A DNA stretch of 64,000 nt from Streptomyces sp. WAC05374 (GTDB lineage: Bacteria; Actinomycetota; Actinomycetes; Streptomycetales; Streptomycetaceae). The stretch covers positions 1 through 64,000 of the forward strand of contig NZ_SMNQ01000022.1 in NCBI RefSeq assembly GCF_004353505.1. The letters are read 5' to 3'. Both the position numbers and the translations under genes were made by a program. Below are positions 27,246-35,429 of the stretch, piece after piece. The notes below the pieces were generated by a model. The model had not been told where the DNA came from. It made no database searches and was given only the letters and a program-made list of their open reading frames with translations. How positions within the stretch are numbered: position 1 is the stretch's first letter; the number at the start of each line of letters is the position of its first letter.

Positions 27246-28448
27246 CTACTCCCCCATCAGCAGGCCGTCCTTGGCCGCGCCGCGGCTGAGGGCGACCTGC
27301 TGGATGCGGTCGCGCACGCCGGTGAGGTTCTCACCCGTCCTGATGGCCGCGTTGAGGTTGACCACCCGGCCCGTGCCGGTGTTGAACCACTGCGGGAGGA
27401 ACTCCGCCTTCGCCACGTTCCAGCGGCCGCCCGGCGCCGCGGGCGGGGCGAAGGTGAAGCGGCCGATGGTGCCCTGGTTGCCGCGCGGGTCGAAGGCGCC
27501 ACTGTAGTTGATCATGTCACCGGCGATCTGGTCGCCCATGCCGTAGACGATCCAGGTGCCGTTGACCTTCTCGTACGCCTGCGGGACGTGCGCGTGGGTG
27601 CCGATGATCAGGTCGACGTCCGGGCGGCCGCCGGTCGCGGAGGCGGTGAGGGCGCGGCCGAGGGTGAGCTGCTGCCGGTCGGGGTCGGTCTGCCACTCGG
27701 TGCCCCAGTGCAGGCTGACCACGACCACGTCGGCACCGGCGGCACGGGCCGCCCGCGCGTCGGCGAGGATCTTGTTCTCGTCGATGAGGTTGACCGCCCA
27801 TGGCCTGCCGGCGGGCAGCGGGATGCCGTTGGTGCCGTACGTGTACGCCAGGTGCCCCACGGTGGCGCCGCCCGCCTTGAGCAGGGTGGGCCGCACGGCC
27901 TCGGCGGCGGTCCGGGCGGAACCGGCGTGCCGGACGCCCACCTTGTCGAGGGCGTCCAGGGTGCGGCCGAGTCCGGCGGCGCCGTCGTCCAGGGTGTGGT
28001 TGGAGGCGGTGGAGCAGGAGTCGTAGCCGGTGGCGGCGAGCGCGGTGGCGACCTGGGGCGGCGACTTGAAGGACGGGTAGCCGGTGTAGGGCCCGCCCTC
28101 CTTGCCGTACACCGTCTCCATGTGGCAGATGGCGAGGTCGGCCTTGGAGACGACGGGGGCGACGCCGGCCAGCATGGGGCGGAAGTCGTAGCCGTTGCCG
28201 CCCGCGTCCGCCTGGGCCTGCCGGATGATCGAGGCGTGCGGCAGGACGTCACCGCTGGCCACGAGCGTGAATCCGCGCTCCGGCGCGGTGGCGGCGCGGC
28301 CCGCCGAGGAGGGGGCGGGGTGCGGGACCTGCGGTGGCCGGGCCGCCGCGGTGCGCGGCTCCGGCTCCGCACCGGCGCAGCCGGCGGCCGCGGCCAGAAG
28401 GACGGTGGCCACCGCCACCGTGGTCCGTCGCAGGGGTGTGGTGCTCAT
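27246..28448 (-). CDS. CapA family lipoprotein (metallophosphatase fold)
   Basis: A 400-residue lipoprotein (lipobox cysteine 24 in LLAAAAGC) with the CapA/PgsA calcineurin-like fold. The motifs are ASGDVLPH near 64, CHMETV, STASNHTLDDG near 146, SLHWGTEW near 245, IIGTHAHVPQ near 280 and VYGMGDQI. In Bacillus this family belongs to poly-gamma-glutamate synthesis, but isolated actinobacterial copies have no PgsB/C partners, and none is seen here. It probably acts as a surface phosphoesterase on an envelope polymer; the substrate is unknown. Confidence 0.85.
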   Translation of the reverse strand: MSTTPLRRTTVAVATVLLAAAAGCAGAEPEPRTAAARPPQVPHPAPSSAGRAATAPERGFTLVASGDVLPHASIIRQAQADAGGNGYDFRPMLAGVAPVVSKADLAICHMETVYGKEGGPYTGYPSFKSPPQVATALAATGYDSCSTASNHTLDDGAAGLGRTLDALDKVGVRHAGSARTAAEAVRPTLLKAGGATVGHLAYTYGTNGIPLPAGRPWAVNLIDENKILADARAARAAGADVVVVSLHWGTEWQTDPDRQQLTLGRALTASATGGRPDVDLIIGTHAHVPQAYEKVNGTWIVYGMGDQIAGDMINYSGAFDPRGNQGTIGRFTFAPPAAPGGRWNVAKAEFLPQWFNTGTGRVVNLNAAIRTGENLTGVRDRIQQVALSRGAAKDGLLMGE

Positions 28449-28720
28449 CAGCCGGACTCCATGGGGCTTCGGGGGCGTGGAGAGGTGGGGCGTGCTCCCC
28501 GGAATCCCTATGGGAAATGATGATCAGTCAATCCTTAAATACAGAAAATCATACAAAAGCAGTGATAGGGGGACCTACCGCCTCCGCCGACCGTTCACCG
28601 CACCATTCGCCGCTCGGTGTGACCGCTCGTCGCACATCCCGGTGCGGCGCCTGTCCCTCCCGGTCCGGATGCGTTCGTATACGCGTCGAGGGTCTGAGTA
28701 CGGCGGGAAAGGGTGTGACG
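28449..28720. other. AT-rich spacer between CapA gene and sigma factor
   Basis: These 272 bp separate divergent genes. Bases 28505-28565 are strikingly AT-rich for this genome (several runs of A with TAAATAC and GATGATCA). The part nearest the sigma gene carries GCGGGAAAGGG as ribosome site. No hairpin or coding pattern stands out. Confidence 0.4.
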
Positions 28721-29260
28721 ATGACGACGGCGACCACCGACGAGCGGGCCTTGGAGGAGCTCCAGCGTGAACACGGACCCGCGCTGCTGAGCTTCCTGCT
28801 CGGCCTGACCTACGGGGACAGACAGCGCGCCGAGGACCTGCTCCAGGAGACCCTCGTCCGCGCCTGGCAGCATCCCGAGGCGTTCGAGGCCCCGTACGAG
28901 TCCATGCGGCCGTGGCTCTTCACGGTCGGCCGGCGGCTCGCCATCGACGCCCGCCGCTCCCGGATGGCCCGCCCCGCCGAGATCGGGGACGGCGTGCTCG
29001 CCGGCACGCCCGACCCCTCGGACGTCACCGAGTCGGCCGTCGCCGCCCTGGACGTACGGGCGGCGGTGCGGGAGCTGAGCCCCGAGCACCGCGCGGTGCT
29101 GGTGCGGATCTACTTCGACGGCCTGTCCGTGAAGGAGGCCGCAGCCGATCTCGGTATACCGGCCGGCACGGTCAAGTCGCGGTCGCACTACGCGCTGCGG
29201 GCGCTCGGCCGGTGCCTGCCGGGCTACAGCCGGACGCTCTCCGGCTCGCTCCCGTCCTGA
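28721..29260 (+). CDS. ECF RNA polymerase sigma factor
   Basis: A 179-residue two-domain sigma factor. Region 2 is GDRQRAEDLLQETLVRAWQHP with the DLLQETL core helix and PWLFTVGRRLAIDARRSR. Region 4 is LSPEHRAVLVRIYFDGLSVK and AAADLGIPAGTVKSRSHYAL. No anti-sigma gene is adjacent; the following genes are unrelated. A zinc-type anti-sigma gene lacking its own sigma factor lies 5.4 kb away at 34705. The upstream spacer is AT-rich and may hold an autoregulated promoter, but I see no clear ECF-type -35. Confidence 0.93.
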   Translation: MTTATTDERALEELQREHGPALLSFLLGLTYGDRQRAEDLLQETLVRAWQHPEAFEAPYESMRPWLFTVGRRLAIDARRSRMARPAEIGDGVLAGTPDPSDVTESAVAALDVRAAVRELSPEHRAVLVRIYFDGLSVKEAAADLGIPAGTVKSRSHYALRALGRCLPGYSRTLSGSLPS

Positions 29261-29434
29261 CCCCTCGAGCCCCACGCCCCCCTCCGGGCGCGCCACCGCC
29301 CGTGCGTCACGGCCCTGGCCGAAATGTAGGCGAGACCACACCGCCGAGTTGAGCAAAGAGCCGCCCCGGGCCGTGCCAGACGGTGGAGGCTCGTCGTCGA
29401 GGACCACACGCACGCGCAGGACGTCCGGGAGAAG

Positions 29435-29959
29435 GTGGGAACGTTGCGACCCGAGAGCACGAACGGCACCGGCGGGGGCGGACTGGCCGTCCCGATGGCC
29501 TGGCTGTGTGCCGAGTACATCGCCGACGAACTGCTGAGAACCGGGGGCCTGGTGGAACCCGGCTCGCTGGAGTACCGGGCGGGCCGCCGGACGCTCGCCC
29601 TCACGGTGTACCTCGGCGACGGCACGGACGGCGCCCCCGGGACGGGCGGCGAGGACCGGCTGGAGGAGTGGCTGGTCCGCACCGCGTACGGCCACCCCTG
29701 GGAGGAGTGGGTCCGCGAGCGGCTGGCCGCCCGGGGGCGGCGCGACGGTGACGGGGACGAGGGCCTGGCGCTCGCCCGGGAGACCTGGCGCCACCTGGAG
29801 GGCACGCACCTGCTCGCCACCGACCTGGGCGCCCTGACGGCCGACCCGGCCGCCGGGCTCGCGGTCGACGAGTCCGAGGCGGTGTGGATGCCGTCCTGGC
29901 GCCTGGGCCTCCCGCTCGGGCACCTGGCGCTGCGCCTGTACGAGCCGCCGCACGTATGA
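29435..29959 (+). CDS. hypothetical protein, 174 aa
   Basis: I do not recognise this protein. It is acidic, soluble and has no signal peptide or membrane segment. Features are an N-terminal helix AVPMAWLCAEYIADELLRTG, a Gly/Asp-rich loop near 62-75, tryptophan-rich helices (EEWVRERLAARG, ARETWRHLEG) and a C-terminal WMPSWRLGLPLGHLALRLY. Codon use is that of a real gene. The GTG at 29435 and a TTG at 29444 share the GGAGAAGG ribosome site, so the first three residues are uncertain. It may follow the sigma gene in one transcript, though 174 bp separate them. Confidence 0.6.
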   Translation: MGTLRPESTNGTGGGGLAVPMAWLCAEYIADELLRTGGLVEPGSLEYRAGRRTLALTVYLGDGTDGAPGTGGEDRLEEWLVRTAYGHPWEEWVRERLAARGRRDGDGDEGLALARETWRHLEGTHLLATDLGALTADPAAGLAVDESEAVWMPSWRLGLPLGHLALRLYEPPHV

Positions 29960-29977
29960 GCCGCGGCGCCGGCCGGC

Positions 29978-30199
29978 TCAGTGCGGCTGGACCGGGCGCG
30001 CCCGCACCCTGGAGGGCAGGTCCTGCTGGCCGCCGCTGGCCAGCATCCGCACCTCGCCGCGGTCGCTGATCTCCGCCAGGACGATGCCCGTGTCGTCGGC
30101 GTAGACCGGGTGCCCGCCGGCCCCGGTGCGGTCCGTGCGGTGGACCTCCACGACGTCGTCCCGTCCGAAGTCCAGTTCGTAGTGATCATGTATGCGCAT
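29978..30199 (-). CDS. small protein, DUF6296-like
   Basis: A 73-residue soluble protein. The ATG at 30199 follows GGGAGG and gives MRIHDHYELDFGRDDVVEVH, then TDRTGAGGHPVYADDTGIVL and AEISDRGEVRMLASGG. I recall similar small Streptomyces proteins filed under DUF6296; the label is from memory. The pattern suggests a single small beta domain. Its stop lies 18 bp from the convergent hypothetical gene, and it stands just downstream of the histidine kinase gene on the same strand, though a 57-bp spacer makes shared transcription uncertain. Confidence 0.65.
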   Translation of the reverse strand: MRIHDHYELDFGRDDVVEVHRTDRTGAGGHPVYADDTGIVLAEISDRGEVRMLASGGQQDLPSRVRARPVQPH

Positions 30200-30256
30200 G
30201 GCTGCCTCCCGGTGAGCGGTCACCGCCATGCAGCCGCGTCCCCATACCGGGACATT

Positions 30257-31477
30257 TCATTCCTGAACGGACGAGGGTGGGTCGCGGTACACACCCGCGC
30301 GGTACTTCGGAACACGGACCGTGACCTTCATGCCCGCGCCGACCCCCGTCTCGACGACCAGGCCGTAGTCGTCCCCGTACACCTGGCGCAGCCGTTCGTC
30401 GACGTTGGACAGGCCGATGCCGGACGCCCGGGGGCGCTCGCCCGAGAGGATCGCCCGCAGCAGGTCCGGTTCCATGCCCACCCCGTCGTCCTCGATGGTC
30501 ACGACGGCCTCCGCACCCGCGTCCTGGGCCGCGATCGTCACCCGGCACGTGGTGCGGGAGTCCTCCAGCCCGTGCTTGACGGCGTTCTCGACCAGCGGCT
30601 GGAGGCACAGGAAGGGCAGCGTCACCGGCAGCACCTCGGGCGCCACCTGGAGGGTGACCTGGAGCCGGTCGCCGAACCGCGCGCCCGCGAGCGCCAGGTA
30701 CTGCTCGATGGAGCGCAGCTCGTCGGCGAGCTGGGTGAACTCACCGTGCCGCCGGAACGAGTAGCGGGTGAAGTCGGCGAACTCCAGCAGCAGCTCGCGG
30801 GCCCGCTCCGGATCGGTGCGGACGAAGGAGGCGATGGCGGCGAGCGAGTTGAAGATGAAGTGCGGGGAGATCTGCGCGCGCAGCGCCCGTATCTCGGCCT
30901 CGATCAGCCGCGTGCGCGAGCGGTCCAGCTCCGCCAGTTCGAGCTGCACCGACACCCAGCGGGCCACCTCCGTCGCGGCCCGCGCCAGCACCGCCGACTC
31001 CCGCGAGCCGTACGCGACCAGCGCCCCCAGCACGCCCTCCTCCCCGGTCAGCGGCGCGACCACGGCCCAGCGCAGCGGGCAGCCCGGCTCGCCGCACTCG
31101 GCGCGCACGCTCTGGCCCCGCCCCGAGTCCAGCACCTCGGCGACCCGTTCCATCACCTGGGCGCGGTGGTGGTCGCCTCCGGGGCCGTCCCAGGCGAGCA
31201 CGGCCGTGCGGTCGGTGAGGCACAGCGCCTCGGTGCCGAGCAGGGAGCGCAGCCGGCGCGCGGCCTTGCGCGCGGTGTCCCCGGTGAGCCCGGCCCGCAG
31301 CGGCGGGGCGGCGAGCGAGGCGGTGTGCAGGGTGTGGAAGGTGGCCCGCTCCACGGGCGTGCCCAGGTCCCGGACGTCCTTCCCGGCCCGCCGCGCGCTG
31401 AGCCGCCCCAGCGCGAACCCGGCCGCGAGGAGGACGGCCCCCGCGGCGCCCAGGGCGGCGAGGAGGGTGCCGCTCAC
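30257..31477 (-). CDS. LytS-type sensor histidine kinase
   Basis: A 406-residue kinase. It has one N-terminal membrane helix (4-22), a GAF-like sensory region about 45-180, then the His_kinase domain with RAQISPHFIFNSLAAIASFV (phosphorylated His206), LVENAVKHGLED (N box), IEDDGVGM and GIGLSNVDERLRQVYG. The GTG start overlaps the symporter stop as GTGA, so the sensor is translated with the transporter. Its partner is the LytTR regulator at 33842. From this family (BtsSR/CrbSR-like arrangements) it likely senses a small carboxylate and controls the symporter. Confidence 0.9.
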   Translation of the reverse strand: MSGTLLAALGAAGAVLLAAGFALGRLSARRAGKDVRDLGTPVERATFHTLHTASLAAPPLRAGLTGDTARKAARRLRSLLGTEALCLTDRTAVLAWDGPGGDHHRAQVMERVAEVLDSGRGQSVRAECGEPGCPLRWAVVAPLTGEEGVLGALVAYGSRESAVLARAATEVARWVSVQLELAELDRSRTRLIEAEIRALRAQISPHFIFNSLAAIASFVRTDPERARELLLEFADFTRYSFRRHGEFTQLADELRSIEQYLALAGARFGDRLQVTLQVAPEVLPVTLPFLCLQPLVENAVKHGLEDSRTTCRVTIAAQDAGAEAVVTIEDDGVGMEPDLLRAILSGERPRASGIGLSNVDERLRQVYGDDYGLVVETGVGAGMKVTVRVPKYRAGVYRDPPSSVQE

Positions 31478-33231
31478 CGCTCGGCCCTGTCCGGCCGTTC
31501 CGGCGCCCGGGGGCGGCCCGGGGGGCGGCCGACCAGGTCCTCGGGCAGGTGGAGCCGGGCCAGGATGGCCGGGGTGCCGGGCGGGACGCGCCGGGGCGTG
31601 GCGAGTGAGACGGCGACCATGGTGAGGAACCCGAGCGGCACCGACCACAGGGCGGGCCACGCCATCAGGGTGTGCGGCCACCCCTCCGGGGCGAGCCCCG
31701 CGCGGGTCGCCATCACGGCCGTGAGCGCGGCCCCGCCGCCCGCCACGAGACCGGCCATGGCGCCGGGCGGGGTGAGCCGCCGCCACCAGATGCCGAGCAC
31801 CAGCAGCGGGCAGAACGAGGACGCCGACACGGCGAACGCCAGGCCCACGGCGTCCGCCACCGGCACGTTCGTGGCCACCAGGCTGACGGCCAGCGGCACC
31901 GCCACGGCGAGCACGGTCGCCAGCCGGAAGTGCCGCACCCCGCGCGAGGGCAGCACGTCCTGGCTGAGCACCCCGGCGACCGACATGGTCAGCCCGGACG
32001 CCGTCGACAGGAACGCCGCGAACGCCCCGCCCGCCAGCAGCGCGCCCAGCAGTTCCCCGGCCGTCCCGCCCAGGACCCGGTCGGGCAGCACGAGCACGGC
32101 CGCGTCCGCCGCCCCGGTCAGGGCGAGCTCGGGGGCGTAGATCCGGCCGAGCGCGCCGTAGACGGGCGGCAGCAGGTAGAAGGCGCCCACCAGGCCGAGG
32201 ACGACGAGCGTGGTGCGGCGGGCGGTGCGGCCGTCGGGGCTGGTGTAGAAGCGGACGGCGACGTGCGGCAGCCCCATGGTGCCGAGGAAGGTGGCGAGGA
32301 TCAGCCCGTAGGTGGCGTAGAGCTGGTGGCCGTCACGGCCGCCGGCCAGTGGCTGGGACCAGCCGAGGGGGTCGGTGCCGCCGGCGGCCCGCTCGGGGAC
32401 GCGGGCGCCCTCGGGGAAGCGCAGGGTGGTGCCCGCCTCGACGTGGTGGCCGCCCCGGTCGAGGGTGACCCGGTCCTCCTCGTACGCGGTGGAGTCGACC
32501 CGTCCGGAGACGGTCAGGGTCAGCGGCGCGTCCACCTCGATGCGCACGGTGTCCTGGACCGTCACGGTGGTGTGCTCGCGCAGGACGGCGGGCGCGTCGA
32601 ACCGGGCGCGCGGCGCGTCGTCTCCCCACCAGGCGGTCACCAGGAACAGCGCGGGGACCAGCAGGGCGGTGAGCTTGAGCCAGTACTGGAACGCCTGCAC
32701 GAAGGTGATGCTGCGCATCCCGCCCGCCGCGACGGCCCCCGTGACGACGACGGCGACGACCAGCCCGCCGACCCAGTCGGGCGCGCCGGTGAGGATCTCC
32801 AGCGTCAGGCCGGCGCCCTGGAGCTGCGGCAGCAGGTAGAGCCAGCCGATGCCGACGACGAACAGGCTGGCCAGCCGGCGGGCCTCGGGCGACTCCAGGC
32901 GGGCCTCGGCGAAGTCGGAGAGCGTGTACGCGCCGGAGCGGCGCAGCGGTGCGGCCACCAGGACCAGCAGGACGAGGTACCCGGCGGTGTAGCCGACCGG
33001 GTACCAGAGCATGTCGGGGCCCTGGAGGAGGACGAGTCCCGCGATGCCCAGGAAGGAGGCGGCGGAGAGGTACTCGCCGCTGATGGCGGCGGCGTTGAGG
33101 CGGGGGCCCACGGTGCGGGAGGCCACGTAGAAGTCGGAGGTGGTGCGGGAGATGCGCAGCCCGAGCGCGCCGATGAGCACGGTGGCGAGGACGACGGCGG
33201 TGACGGCGGCCACCGCGTAGGTCTGGTTCAC
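31474..33231 (-). CDS. sodium/solute symporter (acetate-type, SSS family)
   Basis: A 585-residue transporter with about 13 hydrophobic helices. SSS motifs include FYVASRTVGPRLNAAAISGE, YLSAASFLGIAG, LPQLQGAG and FLSTASGLTMSVAGVLSQD. Between helices near residues 210 and 300 there is a long hydrophilic, strand-rich insert (EHTTVTVQDTVRIEVDAPL and onward), which I also recall from actinobacterial acetate symporters. A GTG at 33231 is the start. It is the middle gene of the operon small membrane protein - symporter - LytS kinase. Acetate or a related monocarboxylate is the most likely substrate. Confidence 0.88.
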   Translation of the reverse strand: MNQTYAVAAVTAVVLATVLIGALGLRISRTTSDFYVASRTVGPRLNAAAISGEYLSAASFLGIAGLVLLQGPDMLWYPVGYTAGYLVLLVLVAAPLRRSGAYTLSDFAEARLESPEARRLASLFVVGIGWLYLLPQLQGAGLTLEILTGAPDWVGGLVVAVVVTGAVAAGGMRSITFVQAFQYWLKLTALLVPALFLVTAWWGDDAPRARFDAPAVLREHTTVTVQDTVRIEVDAPLTLTVSGRVDSTAYEEDRVTLDRGGHHVEAGTTLRFPEGARVPERAAGGTDPLGWSQPLAGGRDGHQLYATYGLILATFLGTMGLPHVAVRFYTSPDGRTARRTTLVVLGLVGAFYLLPPVYGALGRIYAPELALTGAADAAVLVLPDRVLGGTAGELLGALLAGGAFAAFLSTASGLTMSVAGVLSQDVLPSRGVRHFRLATVLAVAVPLAVSLVATNVPVADAVGLAFAVSASSFCPLLVLGIWWRRLTPPGAMAGLVAGGGAALTAVMATRAGLAPEGWPHTLMAWPALWSVPLGFLTMVAVSLATPRRVPPGTPAILARLHLPEDLVGRPPGRPRAPERPDRAER

Positions 33232-33248
33232 GTCCGGTCCACGCCGTG

Positions 33249-33650
33249 TCAGCGGCCTTCGACGAGGCCGGTGAAGTCGCGTTCGTTGCGTTCGGCGCGG
33301 CGGACGTACCAGCGGGCGACGAGCCAGACGACGGGGTACGCACCGCCGCCCAGGGCCGCCCAGACGAACGGCTGGGCGGTGCCGTGCCCCAGCGCCGCCG
33401 GGAGGGTGAACAGCAGGGGCAGCGAGCCGACGAGCAGGGCGAGGGTGGCCAGCGCGTGGAGCGCGGCCCGGAGCTGACTGCGCATCAGGGAACGGACGTA
33501 GGTGTGGCCGAGGGTGGTCTGCTCGCTGATCTCGGAGCGGGCGTGCGCGTGGCCGGGCGGGCGTCGGGCGGAGCGCGGGGCGCCGGTGACCGTCTCGCGG
33601 CGGGGGCGGCGCGCGGGCTGCTGCTCGGCGGCGTGGTGCTCTGCGGGCAT
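33249..33650 (-). CDS. small two-helix membrane protein, DUF485-like symporter partner
   Basis: A 133-residue protein. The first 50 residues are hydrophilic and basic. TYVRSLMRSQLRAALHALAT leads into the first membrane helix, and VWAALGGGAYPVVWLVARWY forms the second, ending YVRRAERNERDF. This is the plan of DUF485/YjcH-type proteins that accompany acetate symporters. It ends 17 bp before the symporter start, so the two form an operon. It probably stabilises or regulates the transporter. Confidence 0.75.
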   Translation of the reverse strand: MPAEHHAAEQQPARRPRRETVTGAPRSARRPPGHAHARSEISEQTTLGHTYVRSLMRSQLRAALHALATLALLVGSLPLLFTLPAALGHGTAQPFVWAALGGGAYPVVWLVARWYVRRAERNERDFTGLVEGR

Positions 33651-33695
33651 CGGCGTCCGGGGGTCGGCGGGTGGGTCGGCTGGCTGGGATGGTGG

Positions 33696-33724
33696 AGTCT
33701 ACGCAGAAGCCATTACCGAAGGTA
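33696..33724 (-). promoter_or_regulatory. candidate promoter and palindrome of the symporter operon
   Basis: On the minus strand a TAGACT -10 (33701-33696) lies about 46 bp before the small membrane-protein start. Ahead of it is the palindrome TACCTTCGGTA (33724-33714), a possible regulator-binding site. This is the only AT-richer patch in the 191-bp gap after the LytTR gene. Confidence 0.35.
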
Positions 33725-33841
33725 GACCCCGGTTCGGGGCGGGGTGCCGGGCGCGGGCCGGCCGGACGGGGCGGTGCGCCGCCTCCCGGGCCGCGTACCC
33801 GCGCGACCCCGGCCGGCCGCTGCGGACTCGGGCGGGCCGGG

Positions 33842-34585
33842 TCAGCCGCGTGCCTGGCGCATCAGCAGGTCGCGCAGGTGGCGGGCGTGCCGGCGGCTGA
33901 CGGCTAGTTCGGCGCTGCCGACCCGGACGGTGGTGGCCCCGGCGTCGAGGCGCAGTTCGTCGATGCGCCGCAGCGCGACCAGGTGGCTGCGGTGGATGCG
34001 GACGAACCCGCGCGCCGCCCACCGCTCCTCCAGCGTGGACAGCGGGATGCGCACGAGGTGGCTGCCCTCGTCGGTGTGGAGCCGCGCGTAGTCGCCCTGG
34101 GCCTCGACGTAGGCGATGTCGTCGACGGCCACGAAGCGGGTCACACCGCCCAGTTCGACCGGGATCTGCTCCGCCGCCGGGGCGGCGATCGCGGGTTCGG
34201 CGAGTTCGCGGACGCGTCGTACGGCCTCCGCCAGGCGCTCCTTGCGGACCGGTTTGAGGACGTAGTCGACGGCCTTGAGGTCGAAGGCCTGGAGGGCGAA
34301 CCCCTCGTGGGCGGTGACGAAGACGATCAGCGGCGGCCTGGCGAAGCCGGCTATCAGCCGGGCGATGTCGAGGCCGGTGAGCCCGGCCATGTGGATGTCG
34401 AGGAAGACGACGTCGATGGCGTCCTCGCCGTCGGGCCCGGCCTCCAGGGCACGGCCGATGCGGCGCAGCGCCTCGGTGGCGTCGGTGGCGCCCTCCGCGC
34501 TGCGCACCCTGGGGTCGGAGCGCAGGAGGTAGAGGAGCTCTTCGAGAGCGGGCTTCTCGTCGTCGACGGCCAGTACGCGCACCAT
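33842..34585 (-). CDS. LytTR-family response regulator
   Basis: A 247-residue regulator. The receiver domain (1-120) has acidic residues in VDDE, the phosphorylated Asp63 in VVFLDIHMAG, VTAHEGF and the lysine in YVLKPV. The LytTR DNA-binding domain (about 140-245) has RFVAVDDIAYVEAQGDYARL, HLVRIPLSTLEERW and FVRIHRSHLVAL. It precedes the small membrane protein, symporter and LytS genes on the same strand after a 191-bp spacer. It should answer the LytS kinase. TACACT about 10 bp upstream of the ATG suggests a very short leader. Confidence 0.93.
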   Translation of the reverse strand: MVRVLAVDDEKPALEELLYLLRSDPRVRSAEGATDATEALRRIGRALEAGPDGEDAIDVVFLDIHMAGLTGLDIARLIAGFARPPLIVFVTAHEGFALQAFDLKAVDYVLKPVRKERLAEAVRRVRELAEPAIAAPAAEQIPVELGGVTRFVAVDDIAYVEAQGDYARLHTDEGSHLVRIPLSTLEERWAARGFVRIHRSHLVALRRIDELRLDAGATTVRVGSAELAVSRRHARHLRDLLMRQARG

Positions 34586-34704
34586 GGTGCGGAGTGTAGG
34601 GGTGGGGCGATTGAGCGAGGAACGGCTCGGATGCGTACTCCTTGGCGTAGGGCTTCACGGAAGCACACGGCACACGGACGCGTACGCGGGAATGAGGCAC
34701 CCCC

Positions 34705-35358
34705 ATGAGTCTGCGGGAGCGGCATCACGATGTCGCCGCCTATGCGCTGGGCGTGCTGGAACCGGCGGACGCCCTCGCGTGCGAGGAGCACCTGGCGCGG
34801 TGCGCGGCGTGCGCGGCCGGGCTCCCGGACTTCCTGTTCACCGCGTCGGTGCTGGCCCAGCTCGCCGAGCGTGAGCCGCTGCGGCCCCTGGGCGCGGCGG
34901 CGGTGCCGGGGTCGCCGGTGGGGCGCCGGAGGTCCCGTCGTGCGCGTCCCGTGCGGGCGCGGCGGTGGCGGTCTCGGGTCGTGGGGGTGGCGGCGGCGCT
35001 GGCGGTCGCGGTGCCGGGCGCCGTGCTGCTGGCCCCGTCCGGGCCGGGCGGCGGCGATGCGGCGGTGCGCCGGGCGGCGGCGACGGACCCGGCGACCGGG
35101 ACGTCCGCGTCTGTGGCGCTGCGGGACCGGGAGTGGGGCACGGAGGTGGCGCTGCGGGTGGCCGGGGTGCGGGGGGCTCACGTGTGCGAACTGGTCGTGG
35201 TCGGGGCGGACGGCCGGGCGTGGCCGGTGATGACCTGGGCGACGGAGGAGGGCGACGAGCCGGTGATGGAGGGCGGGATCGCGCTGCGGCTCGGCGAGAT
35301 CGAGCGGCTCGAGGTGCGGACCGAGAAGGGCGAGCGTCTGGTGTCGGTACGGCCCTGA
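34705..35358 (+). CDS. zinc-binding anti-sigma factor-like membrane protein
   Basis: A 217-residue protein with an N-terminal zinc anti-sigma motif: His29, Cys33 and Cys36 in EEHLARCAAC, preceded by HHDVAAYALGVLEPADA. An Arg-rich stretch (72-92) leads to one membrane helix (about 91-110). The outer C-terminal domain (ASVALRDREWGTEVALRV onward) has the strand pattern of Streptomyces RskA-like proteins. No sigma gene is adjacent. The nearest is the ECF gene at 28721, which lacks a neighbour of this kind, so the two could be partners. The gene diverges from the LytTR regulator. Confidence 0.8.
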   Translation: MSLRERHHDVAAYALGVLEPADALACEEHLARCAACAAGLPDFLFTASVLAQLAEREPLRPLGAAAVPGSPVGRRRSRRARPVRARRWRSRVVGVAAALAVAVPGAVLLAPSGPGGGDAAVRRAAATDPATGTSASVALRDREWGTEVALRVAGVRGAHVCELVVVGADGRAWPVMTWATEEGDEPVMEGGIALRLGEIERLEVRTEKGERLVSVRP

Positions 35359-35429
35359 GGCCACGGCCGGCAGCGGTGACGGGTCCGGCACCCGGGCTGG
35401 TGAGCAGCCCTGCCGGGTCCGGCAGCGGG

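Noticed and set aside
35359..35429. Terminator between the anti-sigma gene and the Fpg/Nei gene
   Set aside because: Only an imperfect stem with bulges is present, so it is not listed as a feature.
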